Shown here: positions 7,443 through 14,792 of the stretch, in pieces | Numbering within the stretch: the stretch's first letter is position 1 | Layout: each line of letters begins with the position of its first letter | From: an uncultured Oscillospiraceae bacterium | GTDB lineage: Bacteria > Bacillota > Clostridia > Oscillospirales > Oscillospiraceae | Assembly: GCA_910588975.1 (NCBI GenBank) | Contig: CAJUSE010000024.1 | Span: forward strand, 1 to 31,146 | Direction of reading: 5' to 3' | DNA length: 31,146 nucleotides | Notes under the pieces: model-generated | Seen by the model: the letters and a program-made list of their open reading frames with translations, nothing else | What the model was told of the DNA's origin: nothing | The model's database searches: none | Translations under genes and position numbers: made by a program

Positions 7443-8387
7443 ATGGACAAGTGGCTGGAAGTGACGGTGGAGACCACCGATCGGGACATGGAGGCCCTGG
7501 CCGCCCGGCTGACCATGAACGGAGCCGAGGGGCTGGTGCTGGAGGAGGAGAACGACTTCAAGACCTTTCTGGAGGAGAACCGGCAATATTGGGACTATGT
7601 GGACGACGCCCTGCTGGAGCGGATGAAGGGGGTGGCCCGGATCAAGTTCTACGTCACCGACGATGACGCCGGCCGGGCCCAGATGGCCGCCGCCCTCTGG
7701 GGCATCGACAACCCGGTGTCCACCCTGCCCCTGAAGGAGGAGGACTGGGCCTACTCCTGGCAGAAGTACTACCAGCCCATGGCCGTGGGGGAGCGGTGGT
7801 ACATCGTCCCCGAGTGGGAGCGGGGCAAGCCCACCCCCCAGGGCCGCATCCCGGTCTATCTGAACCCCGGCCTCACCTTCGGCACCGGCTCCCACGCCTC
7901 CACCCAGTTGTGCCTGGGCCTGCTGGAAAAATACCTGCACAAAGGGGATGCTGTGCTGGACCTGGGCAGCGGCAGCGGCATCCTGTCCATCGCCGCCATG
8001 AACCTGGGGGCTGGCCGGGCCCACGGGGTGGACATCGACCCCAAGGCCGCCGATGTGGCCCTGGAAAACGCCGCCCTCAACAACATTGACCCGGCCCTGT
8101 ATACCGCCCGGGCGGGGGATGTGCTCTCGGACAAGCCCCTGGTGGAGGCCCTGGCGGCGGAGGGGCCCTGGCAGGTGGTGCTGGCCAACATCGTTTCCGA
8201 CGTTATCATCCCCCTCAGCGCCTTTGCCCACCGCTTCTCTGCCCCCGGGGGCATTTTCCTGTGCTCGGGCATCATCGACACCCGCTCTGACGAGGTGGAG
8301 GGGGCGCTGAAGCGCAGCGGCATGACGGTGCTGGAGCGGCTGGAGAAGGACGGCTGGTGCGCCTTTGCCTGCCAGTTTGGGGGATAA
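7443..8387 (+). CDS. prmA: Ribosomal protein L11 methyltransferase
   Basis: Methylates ribosomal protein L11 using S-adenosylmethionine. 314 residues. Start ATG 7443 is preferred to the in-frame codon at 7404 because CAAGGAGG lies just before it and the family begins with a short substrate-recognition domain (MDKWLEVTVETT). The methyltransferase domain shows motif I, VLDLGSGSGILSIAA (from about residue 171), the acidic ribose-binding VDIDPKAAD, and VLANIVSDVIIPL in the position of the NIL(A)NPL motif of PrmA. The preceding NPGLTFGTGSHASTQLCL is highly diagnostic. The next gene starts 4 bases after the stop, so they are probably co-transcribed. Confidence 0.96.
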   Translation: MDKWLEVTVETTDRDMEALAARLTMNGAEGLVLEEENDFKTFLEENRQYWDYVDDALLERMKGVARIKFYVTDDDAGRAQMAAALWGIDNPVSTLPLKEEDWAYSWQKYYQPMAVGERWYIVPEWERGKPTPQGRIPVYLNPGLTFGTGSHASTQLCLGLLEKYLHKGDAVLDLGSGSGILSIAAMNLGAGRAHGVDIDPKAADVALENAALNNIDPALYTARAGDVLSDKPLVEALAAEGPWQVVLANIVSDVIIPLSAFAHRFSAPGGIFLCSGIIDTRSDEVEGALKRSGMTVLERLEKDGWCAFACQFGG

Positions 8388-8391
8388 CAAA

Positions 8392-9489
8392 ATGCCTCCT
8401 GTTCGCATCCAATCAATTTCCCTGCCGCCGGGCCGGCGGGTGCTGGTGCTCAGCGACATCCACGGCAACCTGCCCCTGCTCCGGGGCCTGCTGGACAAGG
8501 TGGGCCTATCCAAGGAGGACATCCTCATCATCCTGGGGGACATCGGGGAGCGGTCCCGGACCAGCCTGGAGACCCTGCAATATGTGATGGAGCTCCACAG
8601 GCGGTACACGGTCTACACCGTCATGGGCAACTGCGATGAACTGGTCCTCAACTTTGCCGAGGATGCCGAGCCCCGGGAGTGGTTCTACCCCCGCATTTTT
8701 GGCCGCTGGGGGGAGCGGTGCACCCTGATGCAGATGGCCCGGCAGGCGGGGGTGCGCCTGGATAGCCCGGCGGACTATCCCCATGCCCGGCAGGTGCTGA
8801 AGGAGCGCTTCGCCGCCGAGTTCGCCTTTCTCCGCTCCCTGCCCCACATTCTGGTCAACGACGACTACCTCTTTATCCATGGGGGCGTCCCACGGGAGAA
8901 GGATCTGGAGAGCCTGGACGCCCACCAGTGCATGAAAAACGACGACTTTATGAACCAGGGCCATACCTTCCGCCGCTGGGTCATTGTGGGCCATTGGCCC
9001 GTGACCCTCTACCGGGAGGACATCCCTTCGGCCGCCCCCATCATCGACCGGGACAGCCACATCGTCTCCATCGACGGAGGCTGTACCCTGAAGTGGGACG
9101 GCCAGCTCAACGCCCTCATCCTGCCCCGAACGCCCGGCGGGGAGTTCTCCTGGGAGAGCTTTGACGGCCTGCCCACCATGACCGCCCTGGATGCCCAGCA
9201 GGCCAGCCAAAATTCTCTGAACCTGCGCTGGTCCGAGCGGGAGATCACCGTGCTGGAGCGGGGGGAGGAGTTCTGCCGCTGCCGCCACAACAGGACCGGC
9301 CGGGAGCTGGACATCCTCACCGAGTACATTGATACGCTGGAGGACGGCCGGACCGTCTGCGAGGACTCCACCGACTACCACCTGCCCGTCTCCCCGGGGG
9401 ATAGGCTCACGGTGGTCCGCAGGACCCGCCGGGGAGCCCTCTGCAAGAAGGAGGGCGTCACCGGGTGGTACTTTGGGAGATTGACATAA
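8392..9489 (+). CDS. Calcineurin-like metallophosphoesterase with C-terminal SH3-like domain
   Basis: 365 residues. The N-terminal two-thirds hold the dimetal phosphoesterase motifs in order: SDIHGN (21-26), GDIGER (from Gly49), GNCDE (from Gly79), then FIHGG and VGHWPV near residue 200. An insert of about 70 residues lies between GNCDE and the first HGG, larger than in minimal members. After the phosphoesterase domain, about 90 residues ending GVTGWYFGRL look beta-rich and SH3-like, which is unusual for the family. The substrate is unknown. Start ATG 8392 lies 4 bases past the prmA stop; an alternative at 8365 would overlap prmA. No terminator was seen before the acetyltransferase gene; the AT-rich gap follows. 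Confidence 0.87.
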   Translation: MPPVRIQSISLPPGRRVLVLSDIHGNLPLLRGLLDKVGLSKEDILIILGDIGERSRTSLETLQYVMELHRRYTVYTVMGNCDELVLNFAEDAEPREWFYPRIFGRWGERCTLMQMARQAGVRLDSPADYPHARQVLKERFAAEFAFLRSLPHILVNDDYLFIHGGVPREKDLESLDAHQCMKNDDFMNQGHTFRRWVIVGHWPVTLYREDIPSAAPIIDRDSHIVSIDGGCTLKWDGQLNALILPRTPGGEFSWESFDGLPTMTALDAQQASQNSLNLRWSEREITVLERGEEFCRCRHNRTGRELDILTEYIDTLEDGRTVCEDSTDYHLPVSPGDRLTVVRRTRRGALCKKEGVTGWYFGRLT

Positions 9490-9533
9490 TATTATTAACA
9501 TAATTTATTTATGTAAACGATATTATGTATACT
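9484..9533 (+). promoter_or_regulatory. AT-rich palindromic region upstream of the GNAT gene
   Basis: Nested inverted repeats: ACATAATAT (9484-9492) with ATATTATGT (9520-9528), and inside them ACATAA (9498-9503) with TTATGT (9509-9514). TATACT at 9528-9533 can act as a -10 but no good -35 is spaced for it. The AT richness contrasts sharply with the surrounding genes. Confidence 0.45.
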
Positions 9534-9557
9534 TACAATGAAAAAGGAGAGCCTGCT

Positions 9558-10037
9558 ATGACCGCACCCGCATTTCGCTTTGCCCGGGAGGAGGACACCC
9601 CTCTCATCCTGCAATTTATCAGGGATCTGGCCCGGTACGAGGAGATGGAGGACCAGGTGGTGGCCGACGAGGCCACCCTGGCCGACCAGCTTTTCCGGCA
9701 GGGCAACGCCCAGGTCCTCTTTGCCCTGGAGGATGGGCAGGAGGTGGGCTTTGCCCTGTTCTTCCACAACTTCTCCACCTTCCTGGGCCGGTCGGGGCTT
9801 TACCTGGAGGATCTGTACGTCAAGCCGGAGCACCGGGGCAAGGGCTACGGCAAGGCCCTGTTCCGGGAGCTGGCCCGCATCGCCCAGGACCGGGGCTGCG
9901 GAAGGATGGAGTGGTGGTGCCTGGACTGGAACAGGCCCAGCATCGACTTCTACCTGTCCCTGGGGGCCGAGGCTATGTCCGACTGGACGGTCTACCGGCT
10001 CACCCGGGAGGACATCGACCGCCTGGCCCAGGAATGA
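9558..10037 (+). CDS. GNAT N-acetyltransferase, diamine/polyamine acetyltransferase type
   Basis: 159 residues. Start ATG 9558 follows AAGGAG (9544-9549); the in-frame codon at 9525 lies in the palindromic region and is rejected. The sequence follows the SSAT-like pattern: FIRDLARYEEMEDQV near the N-terminus, GFALFFHNFSTFLGRSGLYLEDLYVKPEHRGKGYGKALF as acetyl-CoA site (R/QxxGxG/A as RGKGYG), and MEWWCLDWNRPSIDFYLSLGA at the C-terminus, where the DWNxPxIxFY segment is typical of spermidine/thialysine acetyltransferases. It probably acetylates a small amine in the cytoplasm; the exact substrate cannot be read. Confidence 0.88.
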   Translation: MTAPAFRFAREEDTPLILQFIRDLARYEEMEDQVVADEATLADQLFRQGNAQVLFALEDGQEVGFALFFHNFSTFLGRSGLYLEDLYVKPEHRGKGYGKALFRELARIAQDRGCGRMEWWCLDWNRPSIDFYLSLGAEAMSDWTVYRLTREDIDRLAQE

Positions 10038-10083
10038 GATATTGTCTAACATAAAAAAATTAATGCAAAACATTAAAAAATAG

Positions 10084-10112
10084 TTGACAGACGATAATCC
10101 CCGTGGTATAGT
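10084..10112 (+). promoter_or_regulatory. Promoter of DUF2975-XRE operon
   Basis: A perfect TTGACA (10084-10089), 17-bp spacer, TATAGT (10107-10112). A leader of about 95 bases follows before the start codon; it contains GC-rich complementary stretches (GGGCGGCGACGG and the GCCCGCCTT region) but no recognised riboswitch. Confidence 0.82.
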
Positions 10113-10212
10113 CATATCATCAGAGCCGGACTGATCGGGCGGCGACGGCTGCCCCGCTTCAAACAGCTTTGCCCGCCTTTGTTGAGGAGGCGGCAGACAG
10201 GAGGAACGGACG

Positions 10213-10764
10213 ATGAAGAATGACAGACTATACCGGGTGACCAAGGTTCTCTCCAAGCTGGCCGAGGTGGCCTGCTGGATCGGCTCGGTGGCCATGGTGG
10301 TGGGGCTGGTCCTCACCCTTGTTCTGGGGGAGAAGGCGGTGGTTATGGCCCCCGGCGAGGTGGAGGTCTCCCTGAACAGCTTTGGCTTTGAGGTGTTGGT
10401 GGTGGATGCCGCCGGCGCCCTGGATCTGGCCGCCCTGCGGCTCTACCTGGTGGGCGGGGCCCTGCTCATGGGCCTGATGGCCATGGTATTTCGCAATGTG
10501 AACCTGATTTTAAAGGCCATTGAGCTCGACAGTCCCTTCCAGGCGGACAACATCCGCAGGGTCAAGGAGATCGGCTATTTTCTGATGGCCATGCCCGTGG
10601 CCGGCCTGGTGCTCAGCACGGTAGGCCGGCTCCTGCTGGGTCATGCGTACGCTGAGATCAATGTGGATCTGGGCAGTCTGCTCCCCGGCCTGGTGGTGCT
10701 CTGCCTGAGCCAGATCTTTGCCCGGGGCATGGAGCTGGAACAGGATGTGGACGGCCTGTTGTAA
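10213..10764 (+). CDS. DUF2975 membrane protein
   Basis: 183 residues with four predicted membrane segments (about 20-42, 72-92, 115-137, 147-165). LILKAIELDSPFQADNIRRVKEIGYF after the second segment is the conserved loop of DUF2975. These proteins are typically encoded directly before a small YozG-like XRE regulator, as here, and the pair is thought to act together, but the function is unknown. Start ATG 10213 follows ACAGGAGGAACG. The gene is 39 bases from the XRE gene, with no terminator between. Confidence 0.88.
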   Translation: MKNDRLYRVTKVLSKLAEVACWIGSVAMVVGLVLTLVLGEKAVVMAPGEVEVSLNSFGFEVLVVDAAGALDLAALRLYLVGGALLMGLMAMVFRNVNLILKAIELDSPFQADNIRRVKEIGYFLMAMPVAGLVLSTVGRLLLGHAYAEINVDLGSLLPGLVVLCLSQIFARGMELEQDVDGLL

Positions 10765-10803
10765 GGGCCCGGCCACGAGGAAACCTGTAAGGAGGATACC
10801 GCA

Positions 10804-11016
10804 ATGGGTAAGATCGTGCTCCGTTTGGACCGTATGATGGTGGAGCGGAAGATGTCCCTCAATGAGTTGGCCGAGCGGGTGGGTATCTCCAACGTGAACC
10901 TGTCCAAGATTAAAAATAACAAGGTGACGGCGGTACGCTTTTCCACCCTAGCCGCCATCTGTGAGGCCCTGGACTGTGAGGCTGGGGACATTCTGGAATA
11001 TCAGCGGGACAAATGA
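10804..11016 (+). CDS. Small XRE-family regulator (YozG-like)
   Basis: 70 residues, essentially a single helix-turn-helix domain: MSLNELAERVGISNVNLSKIKNNKVTAVRFSTLAAICEALDCEAGDIL. The form is that of the HTH proteins that partner DUF2975. Start ATG 10804 follows TAAGGAGGATACCGCA. Its stop codon overlaps an ATG (11013) that is in frame with the downstream acetyltransferase gene. Confidence 0.92.
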   Translation: MGKIVLRLDRMMVERKMSLNELAERVGISNVNLSKIKNNKVTAVRFSTLAAICEALDCEAGDILEYQRDK

Positions 11017-11021
11017 AGAAA

Positions 11022-11053
11022 GCCGTGGGGGCGGCACTTGCCGCCCCCACGGC
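11022..11053 (+). promoter_or_regulatory. Strong hairpin between XRE gene and CAT-like gene
   Basis: Arms GCCGTGGGGGCGG (11022-11034) and CCGCCCCCACGGC (11041-11053), perfect over 13 bp. No T-run follows on the plus strand (CTGTATCTGTATATACC), so simple intrinsic termination is doubtful. It may be a weak terminator or an attenuator for the next gene. It lies 37 bases before the GGAGG (11091) of the CAT-like gene. Confidence 0.5.
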
Positions 11054-11102
11054 CTGTATCTGTATATACCGTATATATCATAAAAATTTCGGAGGAATTG
11101 CC

Positions 11103-11723
11103 GTGTTTACCCCCATTGATCTTGCCGCCTGGCCCCGCCGGGAATATTTTGAGCACTACGTCCACCGCAACCCCTGCACCTACTCCATGACGGTGCGGCT
11201 GGACATCACCAACGTGAAAGAGAAGGGCATCCGGCTCTACCCCGCCCTTATTTACGCCCTGGCTACTGCAGTCAACCGCCATGAGGAGTTTCGCTGCTCT
11301 ATCAAGGACGGTGTGCTGGGTTGCTATGACCGCCTGGAGCCCAGTTATACCGTTTTTCACCGGGAAAACGAGACCTTTTCCCTCCTCTGGACGGCCTATG
11401 AGCCGGATTTTTCCGCCTTTTTGGCCGCCTACGAGGCCGATCTGGCCCGGTTTGTGGGCCAAATGGGCTTTCAGGGAAAGCCAAATTTGCCCGAAAACAC
11501 CTTTGATGTGTCCATGATCCCCTGGGCAAATTTCGAGGGCTTCAACCTGAATTTGCAGCAGTGCTATGATCACCTCCGGCCCATCTTCACCCTGGGCCGG
11601 TATGAGGAGCGGGAAGGGCGCTGCACCCTGCCCCTGGCCGTCCAGGTCCACCACGGGGTCTGTGACGGCTACCACACCTGCCGGCTTGTCCAGGAGGTCC
11701 AGGAGATTTTGGACAGCCTGTGA
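11103..11723 (+). CDS. Chloramphenicol O-acetyltransferase-like protein (type A fold)
   Basis: 206 residues, close to the usual ~215. Start GTG 11103 is chosen because CGGAGGAATT is 5-10 bases upstream and the resulting N-terminus (FTPIDLAAWPRREYFEHYV) aligns with the classical CAT start. CAT marker segments are present: YFEHYVHRNPCTYSMTVRLDIT, YPALIYALATAVNRHEEFR, the conserved SMIPWANFEGFNLN, and the catalytic HHGVCDGYH with His184 (second His of the pair) and Asp188. The expected reaction is acetyl-CoA-dependent 3-O-acetylation of chloramphenicol by a trimer. Activity is inferred, because related intrinsic xenobiotic acetyltransferases exist. Another ATG at 11013 would add 30 residues and overlaps the XRE stop. 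Confidence 0.86.
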   Translation: MFTPIDLAAWPRREYFEHYVHRNPCTYSMTVRLDITNVKEKGIRLYPALIYALATAVNRHEEFRCSIKDGVLGCYDRLEPSYTVFHRENETFSLLWTAYEPDFSAFLAAYEADLARFVGQMGFQGKPNLPENTFDVSMIPWANFEGFNLNLQQCYDHLRPIFTLGRYEEREGRCTLPLAVQVHHGVCDGYHTCRLVQEVQEILDSL

Positions 11724-11891
11724 GAGGCCGGCCCGAGGGTGGCCCTGTAAATGCCGGGACCATGTCCTGGCCGGCCCTGCTCCGGCACGGTGGCGGGGGG
11801 GCGTTTGCGGGACATATATGCCGCCCGGGGCCGCCATGACGCACCATATGCTGTTTTGGGAAAGATTTGAGGGCAAAAATCGGAAAAACCC

Positions 11892-11920
11892 TTGACTTTT
11901 CGGCCTTTTTCCGATATACT
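11892..11920 (+). promoter_or_regulatory. Promoter of rplU-prp-rpmA
   Basis: TTGACT (11892-11897), 17-bp spacer, TATACT (11915-11920). The region from the CAT stop (11723) to this promoter holds no recognisable gene or terminator. Confidence 0.85.
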
Positions 11921-11924
11921 ATCA

Positions 11925-12000
11925 AAGCCGTTTCGATTGGGCCCCAGAAGTTGGCGCAAGCCACGCCTATAAGAACGAGCCCGTATTAAAGGAGTTGAAA
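11925..12000 (+). promoter_or_regulatory. 5' leader of rplU, candidate L21 leader RNA
   Basis: About 80 transcribed bases before rplU, containing a local stem (TTGGCG / CGCCTA region with GCAAGC) and ending in AAAGGAG. Firmicutes often carry a structured L21 leader here for autoregulation. I infer this from position, not from a confirmed consensus match. Confidence 0.4.
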
Positions 12001-12005
12001 CGCAA

Positions 12006-12317
12006 ATGACCGCTATCATCGAGACCGGTGGCAAGCAGTACAAGGTGGCCGAGGGCGATACCCTCTTCATCGAGAAGCTGCCTGTGGAGGCCGGCGACAA
12101 GATCACCTTCGACCGGGTCCTGGCCGTCATCGACGGGGACAAGGCCACCTTCGGCACTCCCGTCGTGGAGAAGGCTAAGGTGGAGGCCGAGGTCGTCAAG
12201 AACGGCAAGGGCAAGAAGATCATCGTCTACAAGATGAAGCCCAAGAAGAACTACCGCCGCAAGCAGGGCCATCGTCAGCCCTACACCAAGGTCACCATCG
12301 GCAAGATCCACGCCTGA
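12006..12317 (+). CDS. rplU: 50S ribosomal protein L21
   Basis: 103 residues, the normal size. MTAIIETGGKQYKVAEGDTLFIEKL at the start and the C-terminal YKMKPKKNYRRKQGHRQPYTKVTIGKI are diagnostic; the latter is the basic rRNA-binding tail. First gene of the conserved rplU-prp-rpmA operon. Its TGA overlaps the prp ATG by one base (TGATG). Confidence 0.98.
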   Translation: MTAIIETGGKQYKVAEGDTLFIEKLPVEAGDKITFDRVLAVIDGDKATFGTPVVEKAKVEAEVVKNGKGKKIIVYKMKPKKNYRRKQGHRQPYTKVTIGKIHA

Positions 12318-12646
12318 TGATCACCGCAACGTTTCATATGGAGGGCAGCCGTATCGTGAGCTTCCAGGTGGAAGGTCACAGCGGCCTGGCAGATGCGGGG
12401 GAGGACATCCTCTGCGCCGCCGTCACCAGCGCCGTGCGTCTGGTGGAATGTGCCGTCAATGACGTATTGGGCCTGGAGGCCAGCGTCAAGACCCGGCCGG
12501 AAAAAGCCCTCATCTCTCTCAAGCTCCCCGGCGGACTGGGACAGACCAACGAGAGCACCTGTCAGACCCTTCTGACGGGTATGATGCTCTACTTCACCCA
12601 GCTCCAGGAGGAGTATCCGGACAACATCATCGTCATGGAGGTGTAA
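12317..12646 (+). CDS. prp: Ribosomal-processing cysteine protease Prp
   Basis: 109 residues. Prp removes the N-terminal extension of L27 in Firmicutes. The catalytic pair sits in GHSGLADAGEDILCAAVT: His21 and Cys33. Overlaps the rplU stop by one base and ends 5 bases before rpmA, so the protease and its substrate are made together. The downstream L27 has the expected extension, supporting an active pathway. Confidence 0.96.
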   Translation: MITATFHMEGSRIVSFQVEGHSGLADAGEDILCAAVTSAVRLVECAVNDVLGLEASVKTRPEKALISLKLPGGLGQTNESTCQTLLTGMMLYFTQLQEEYPDNIIVMEV

Positions 12647-12651
12647 CAGCT

Positions 12652-12930
12652 ATGCTGAAGATCGGTCTTCAATTCTTCGCCCACAAGAAGGGCGGCGGCT
12701 CCACCAAGAACGGCCGTGACTCCCAGGCCAAGCGGCTGGGTGTCAAGCGGGGCGACGGTCAGTTCGTCCTGGCCGGCAACATCCTGGTGCGGCAGCGGGG
12801 CAGCCACTTCCACGCCGGCGAGGGCGTGGGTATGGGCAGCGACGACACTCTGTTCGCCCTGCGGGACGGGAAGGTCAAGTTCTCCCGTCTGGGCAAGGAC
12901 CGCAAGCAGGTCTCTATCGTCACCGAGTAA
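12652..12930 (+). CDS. rpmA: 50S ribosomal protein L27 with cleavable N-terminal extension
   Basis: 92 residues. MLKIGLQFF at the start is the Firmicute-type extension; Prp cuts after Phe9, exposing AHKKGGGSTKNGRDS, the arm that reaches the peptidyl-transferase centre. The body, GVKRGDGQFVLAGNILVRQRGSHFHAG, is typical. A ribosome site, GGAGGTGTAACAGCT, overlaps the end of prp. A strong terminator follows. Confidence 0.98.
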   Translation: MLKIGLQFFAHKKGGGSTKNGRDSQAKRLGVKRGDGQFVLAGNILVRQRGSHFHAGEGVGMGSDDTLFALRDGKVKFSRLGKDRKQVSIVTE

Positions 12931-12940
12931 GGACCCTCAA

Positions 12941-12975
12941 AAGCCGCAAACGGGCACACCGTTTGCGGCTTTTTT
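12941..12975 (+). terminator. Rho-independent terminator of the rplU operon
   Basis: Arms AAGCCGCAAACGG (12941-12953) and CCGTTTGCGGCTT (12959-12971), continuing to TTTTTT. It ends the ribosomal operon before the membrane-protein gene. Confidence 0.95.
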
Positions 12976-13056
12976 GTCAAAAAGAGGCCCGACAGGTCGG
13001 TCAAGGGGCGGAAGTAGCCGGGCCATGACCCCAAAGCAGAAAAGAGGTGGCACAGG

Positions 13057-13473
13057 GTGAGGAAGCGGGGATGGAAAACCCTTCTAAGGGGAATGCTGAC
13101 GGCGGCGGTGCTGGGCTGCCTGGGCCTGCGGGTATTCCGTATGGCGGCCAGCTGGCCGGAGGTGGCCCGCTTTTATGGGATCGGGAGCTTTGGCTTTCGA
13201 TGGTCTCTGATCAGCCTGCTCTTTTTCGCAGCGCCCTTTCTCGTCATCGGCCTTGCCGCCCTGGCCCTGTGGCTCCCGGGGCAGCGGGGCATCGTGCCGG
13301 GCTGGGCCGGACTGTGGGGAGGCGGATTTGTTTGCCTGGAGGAAGGGCTGACCCTGTTTGCCCGGGCGATGAACGGAAACGGCAGGTACGTGGGGGCGGA
13401 GCCCCTGCTGAGCCTGACCGTTTGGGCGGTGGCCGGGATTGCGGTCCTGCTCGCCGGAAAAACAGGGACATAA
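13057..13473 (+). CDS. Small hypothetical membrane protein upstream of obgE
   Basis: 138 residues, not recognised. Start GTG 13057 follows AAAGAGGTGG. It has a basic N-terminus (RKRGWKTLLRG), then hydrophobic segments at about 11-27, 48-71, 80-97 and 116-134, suggesting an integral membrane protein with three or four spans. The competing frame from 13047 is not hydrophobic, lacks a better ribosome site and would run far into obgE, so it is rejected. The stop is 22 bases before obgE, so they may share a transcript. No function can be proposed. Confidence 0.65.
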   Translation: MRKRGWKTLLRGMLTAAVLGCLGLRVFRMAASWPEVARFYGIGSFGFRWSLISLLFFAAPFLVIGLAALALWLPGQRGIVPGWAGLWGGGFVCLEEGLTLFARAMNGNGRYVGAEPLLSLTVWAVAGIAVLLAGKTGT

Positions 13474-13495
13474 GATTTACAAAGGAGGCGGCCCA

Positions 13496-14779
13496 ATGGC
13501 CAGCGGATTTATTGACAAGGCCCGGATCACCGTCCGGGCGGGGGCAGGCGGCGGCGGCGCCGTGGCCTTCCACCGGGAGAAATATGTGGCTGCCGGCGGC
13601 CCTGACGGGGGCGACGGCGGCCGTGGGGGCGACATCGTGCTGAAGGTGGACGAGCATATGTCCACCCTGATGGACTTCCGCTACAAGCGGAAGTATGTGG
13701 CCGCCGACGGCACCCCCGGCCAGGGCAAAAACTGCTCGGGCAGGGACGGTGAGCCCCTCGTCATCCGGGTCCCCCGGGGCACGGTGGTCCGGGACAGCGA
13801 GAGCGGGGAGATCATCTGCGACATGGCCGGCCAGGACAGCTTTGTGCTGTGCCGTGGGGGCCGTGGGGGCTGGGGCAACCAGCACTTCGCCACCCCCACC
13901 CGCCAGGTCCCCCATTTCGCCAAGGCCGGCCTGCCCGGCCAGGAACGGGACGTTACATTGGAGCTGAAGCTGCTGGCCGATGTGGGGCTGGTGGGCTTCC
14001 CCAACGTGGGCAAGTCCACCCTCCTCAGTGTGGTCACCCGGGCCCAGCCCAAGATCGCCAACTACCACTTCACCACCCTCTCCCCGAACCTGGGGGTGGT
14101 GGCCCTGGATGAGAATACCTCCTTCGTGCTGGCCGACATCCCCGGCATCATCGAGGGGGCCAGCGAGGGAGCCGGCCTGGGCCACGACTTCCTGCGGCAC
14201 ATCGACCGCTGCCGGCTGCTCATCCACGTGGTGGACGTGTCCGGCTCCGAGGGCCGGGACCCGGTGGCCGACTTCGAGCAGATCAACGCCGAGCTGGAGC
14301 AGTACTCCCCCGAGCTTGCCAAGCGGCCCATGCTGGTGGCGGGCAACAAGGTGGACATCGCCCCCGACCGGGAGGGCTTGGAGGCTTTGAAGGCCCACGT
14401 GGAGGGGCTGGGGCTGCCCTTTTTCGAGATGTCTGCCGCTGCCCACCAGGGCACCCGGGAGCTGATGTGGGCAGCTGCCCAGAAGCTCCAGGAGCTGCCC
14501 CCCATCACCGTCTACGAGCCCACCTTTGTGGAGCGCCCGCTCCAGGTGGATATGACCGAGCCCCCCACCATCGAGCGGCTGGAGGACGGCACCTGGATGG
14601 TGGACGGCCCCTGGCTGCGCCAGCTCATGGCCAACGTGAACTTCGGCGACTACGAGTCCCGCAACTGGTTCGAGCGCCAGCTGCGCCAGTCCGGCCTTTA
14701 CGACCGGCTGGAGGAGCTGGGCATCGAGGACGGGGACCCCATCTGTCTCTACAACCTGGAGTTTGAGTACCAGCGGTAA
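13496..14779 (+). CDS. obgE: Obg-family GTPase (ObgE/CgtA)
   Basis: 427 residues. An essential GTPase tied to 50S assembly and the stringent response. Start ATG 13496 follows AAAGGAGG; the codon at 13439 has no ribosome site. Three domains are visible. The glycine-rich Obg domain spans 1-157 (FIDKARITVRAGAGGGG, GGPDGGDGGRGGD). The G domain has P-loop GFPNVGKST (167-175), switch region YHFTTLSPNLG, DIPGIIEGA and NKVD. A C-terminal OCT domain has DGTWMVDGPWLRQLMANVNF and GIEDGDPICLYNLEFEY. The complete OCT domain is typical of Firmicutes. DUF6440 follows 13 bases later. Confidence 0.98.
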   Translation: MASGFIDKARITVRAGAGGGGAVAFHREKYVAAGGPDGGDGGRGGDIVLKVDEHMSTLMDFRYKRKYVAADGTPGQGKNCSGRDGEPLVIRVPRGTVVRDSESGEIICDMAGQDSFVLCRGGRGGWGNQHFATPTRQVPHFAKAGLPGQERDVTLELKLLADVGLVGFPNVGKSTLLSVVTRAQPKIANYHFTTLSPNLGVVALDENTSFVLADIPGIIEGASEGAGLGHDFLRHIDRCRLLIHVVDVSGSEGRDPVADFEQINAELEQYSPELAKRPMLVAGNKVDIAPDREGLEALKAHVEGLGLPFFEMSAAAHQGTRELMWAAAQKLQELPPITVYEPTFVERPLQVDMTEPPTIERLEDGTWMVDGPWLRQLMANVNFGDYESRNWFERQLRQSGLYDRLEELGIEDGDPICLYNLEFEYQR

Positions 14780-14792
14780 GGAGGAGTGTAAC

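Noticed and set aside
9496..10054. 8-bp direct repeat TAACATAA at both sides of the GNAT gene (9496-9503 and 10047-10054)
   Set aside because: Too short and in AT-rich sequence, so it can arise by chance; no transposon ends were seen.
13047..13643. 198-codon plus-strand frame overlapping the small membrane protein
   Set aside because: It is Gly/Arg-rich, has a poorer start and would overlap obgE by about 150 bases.
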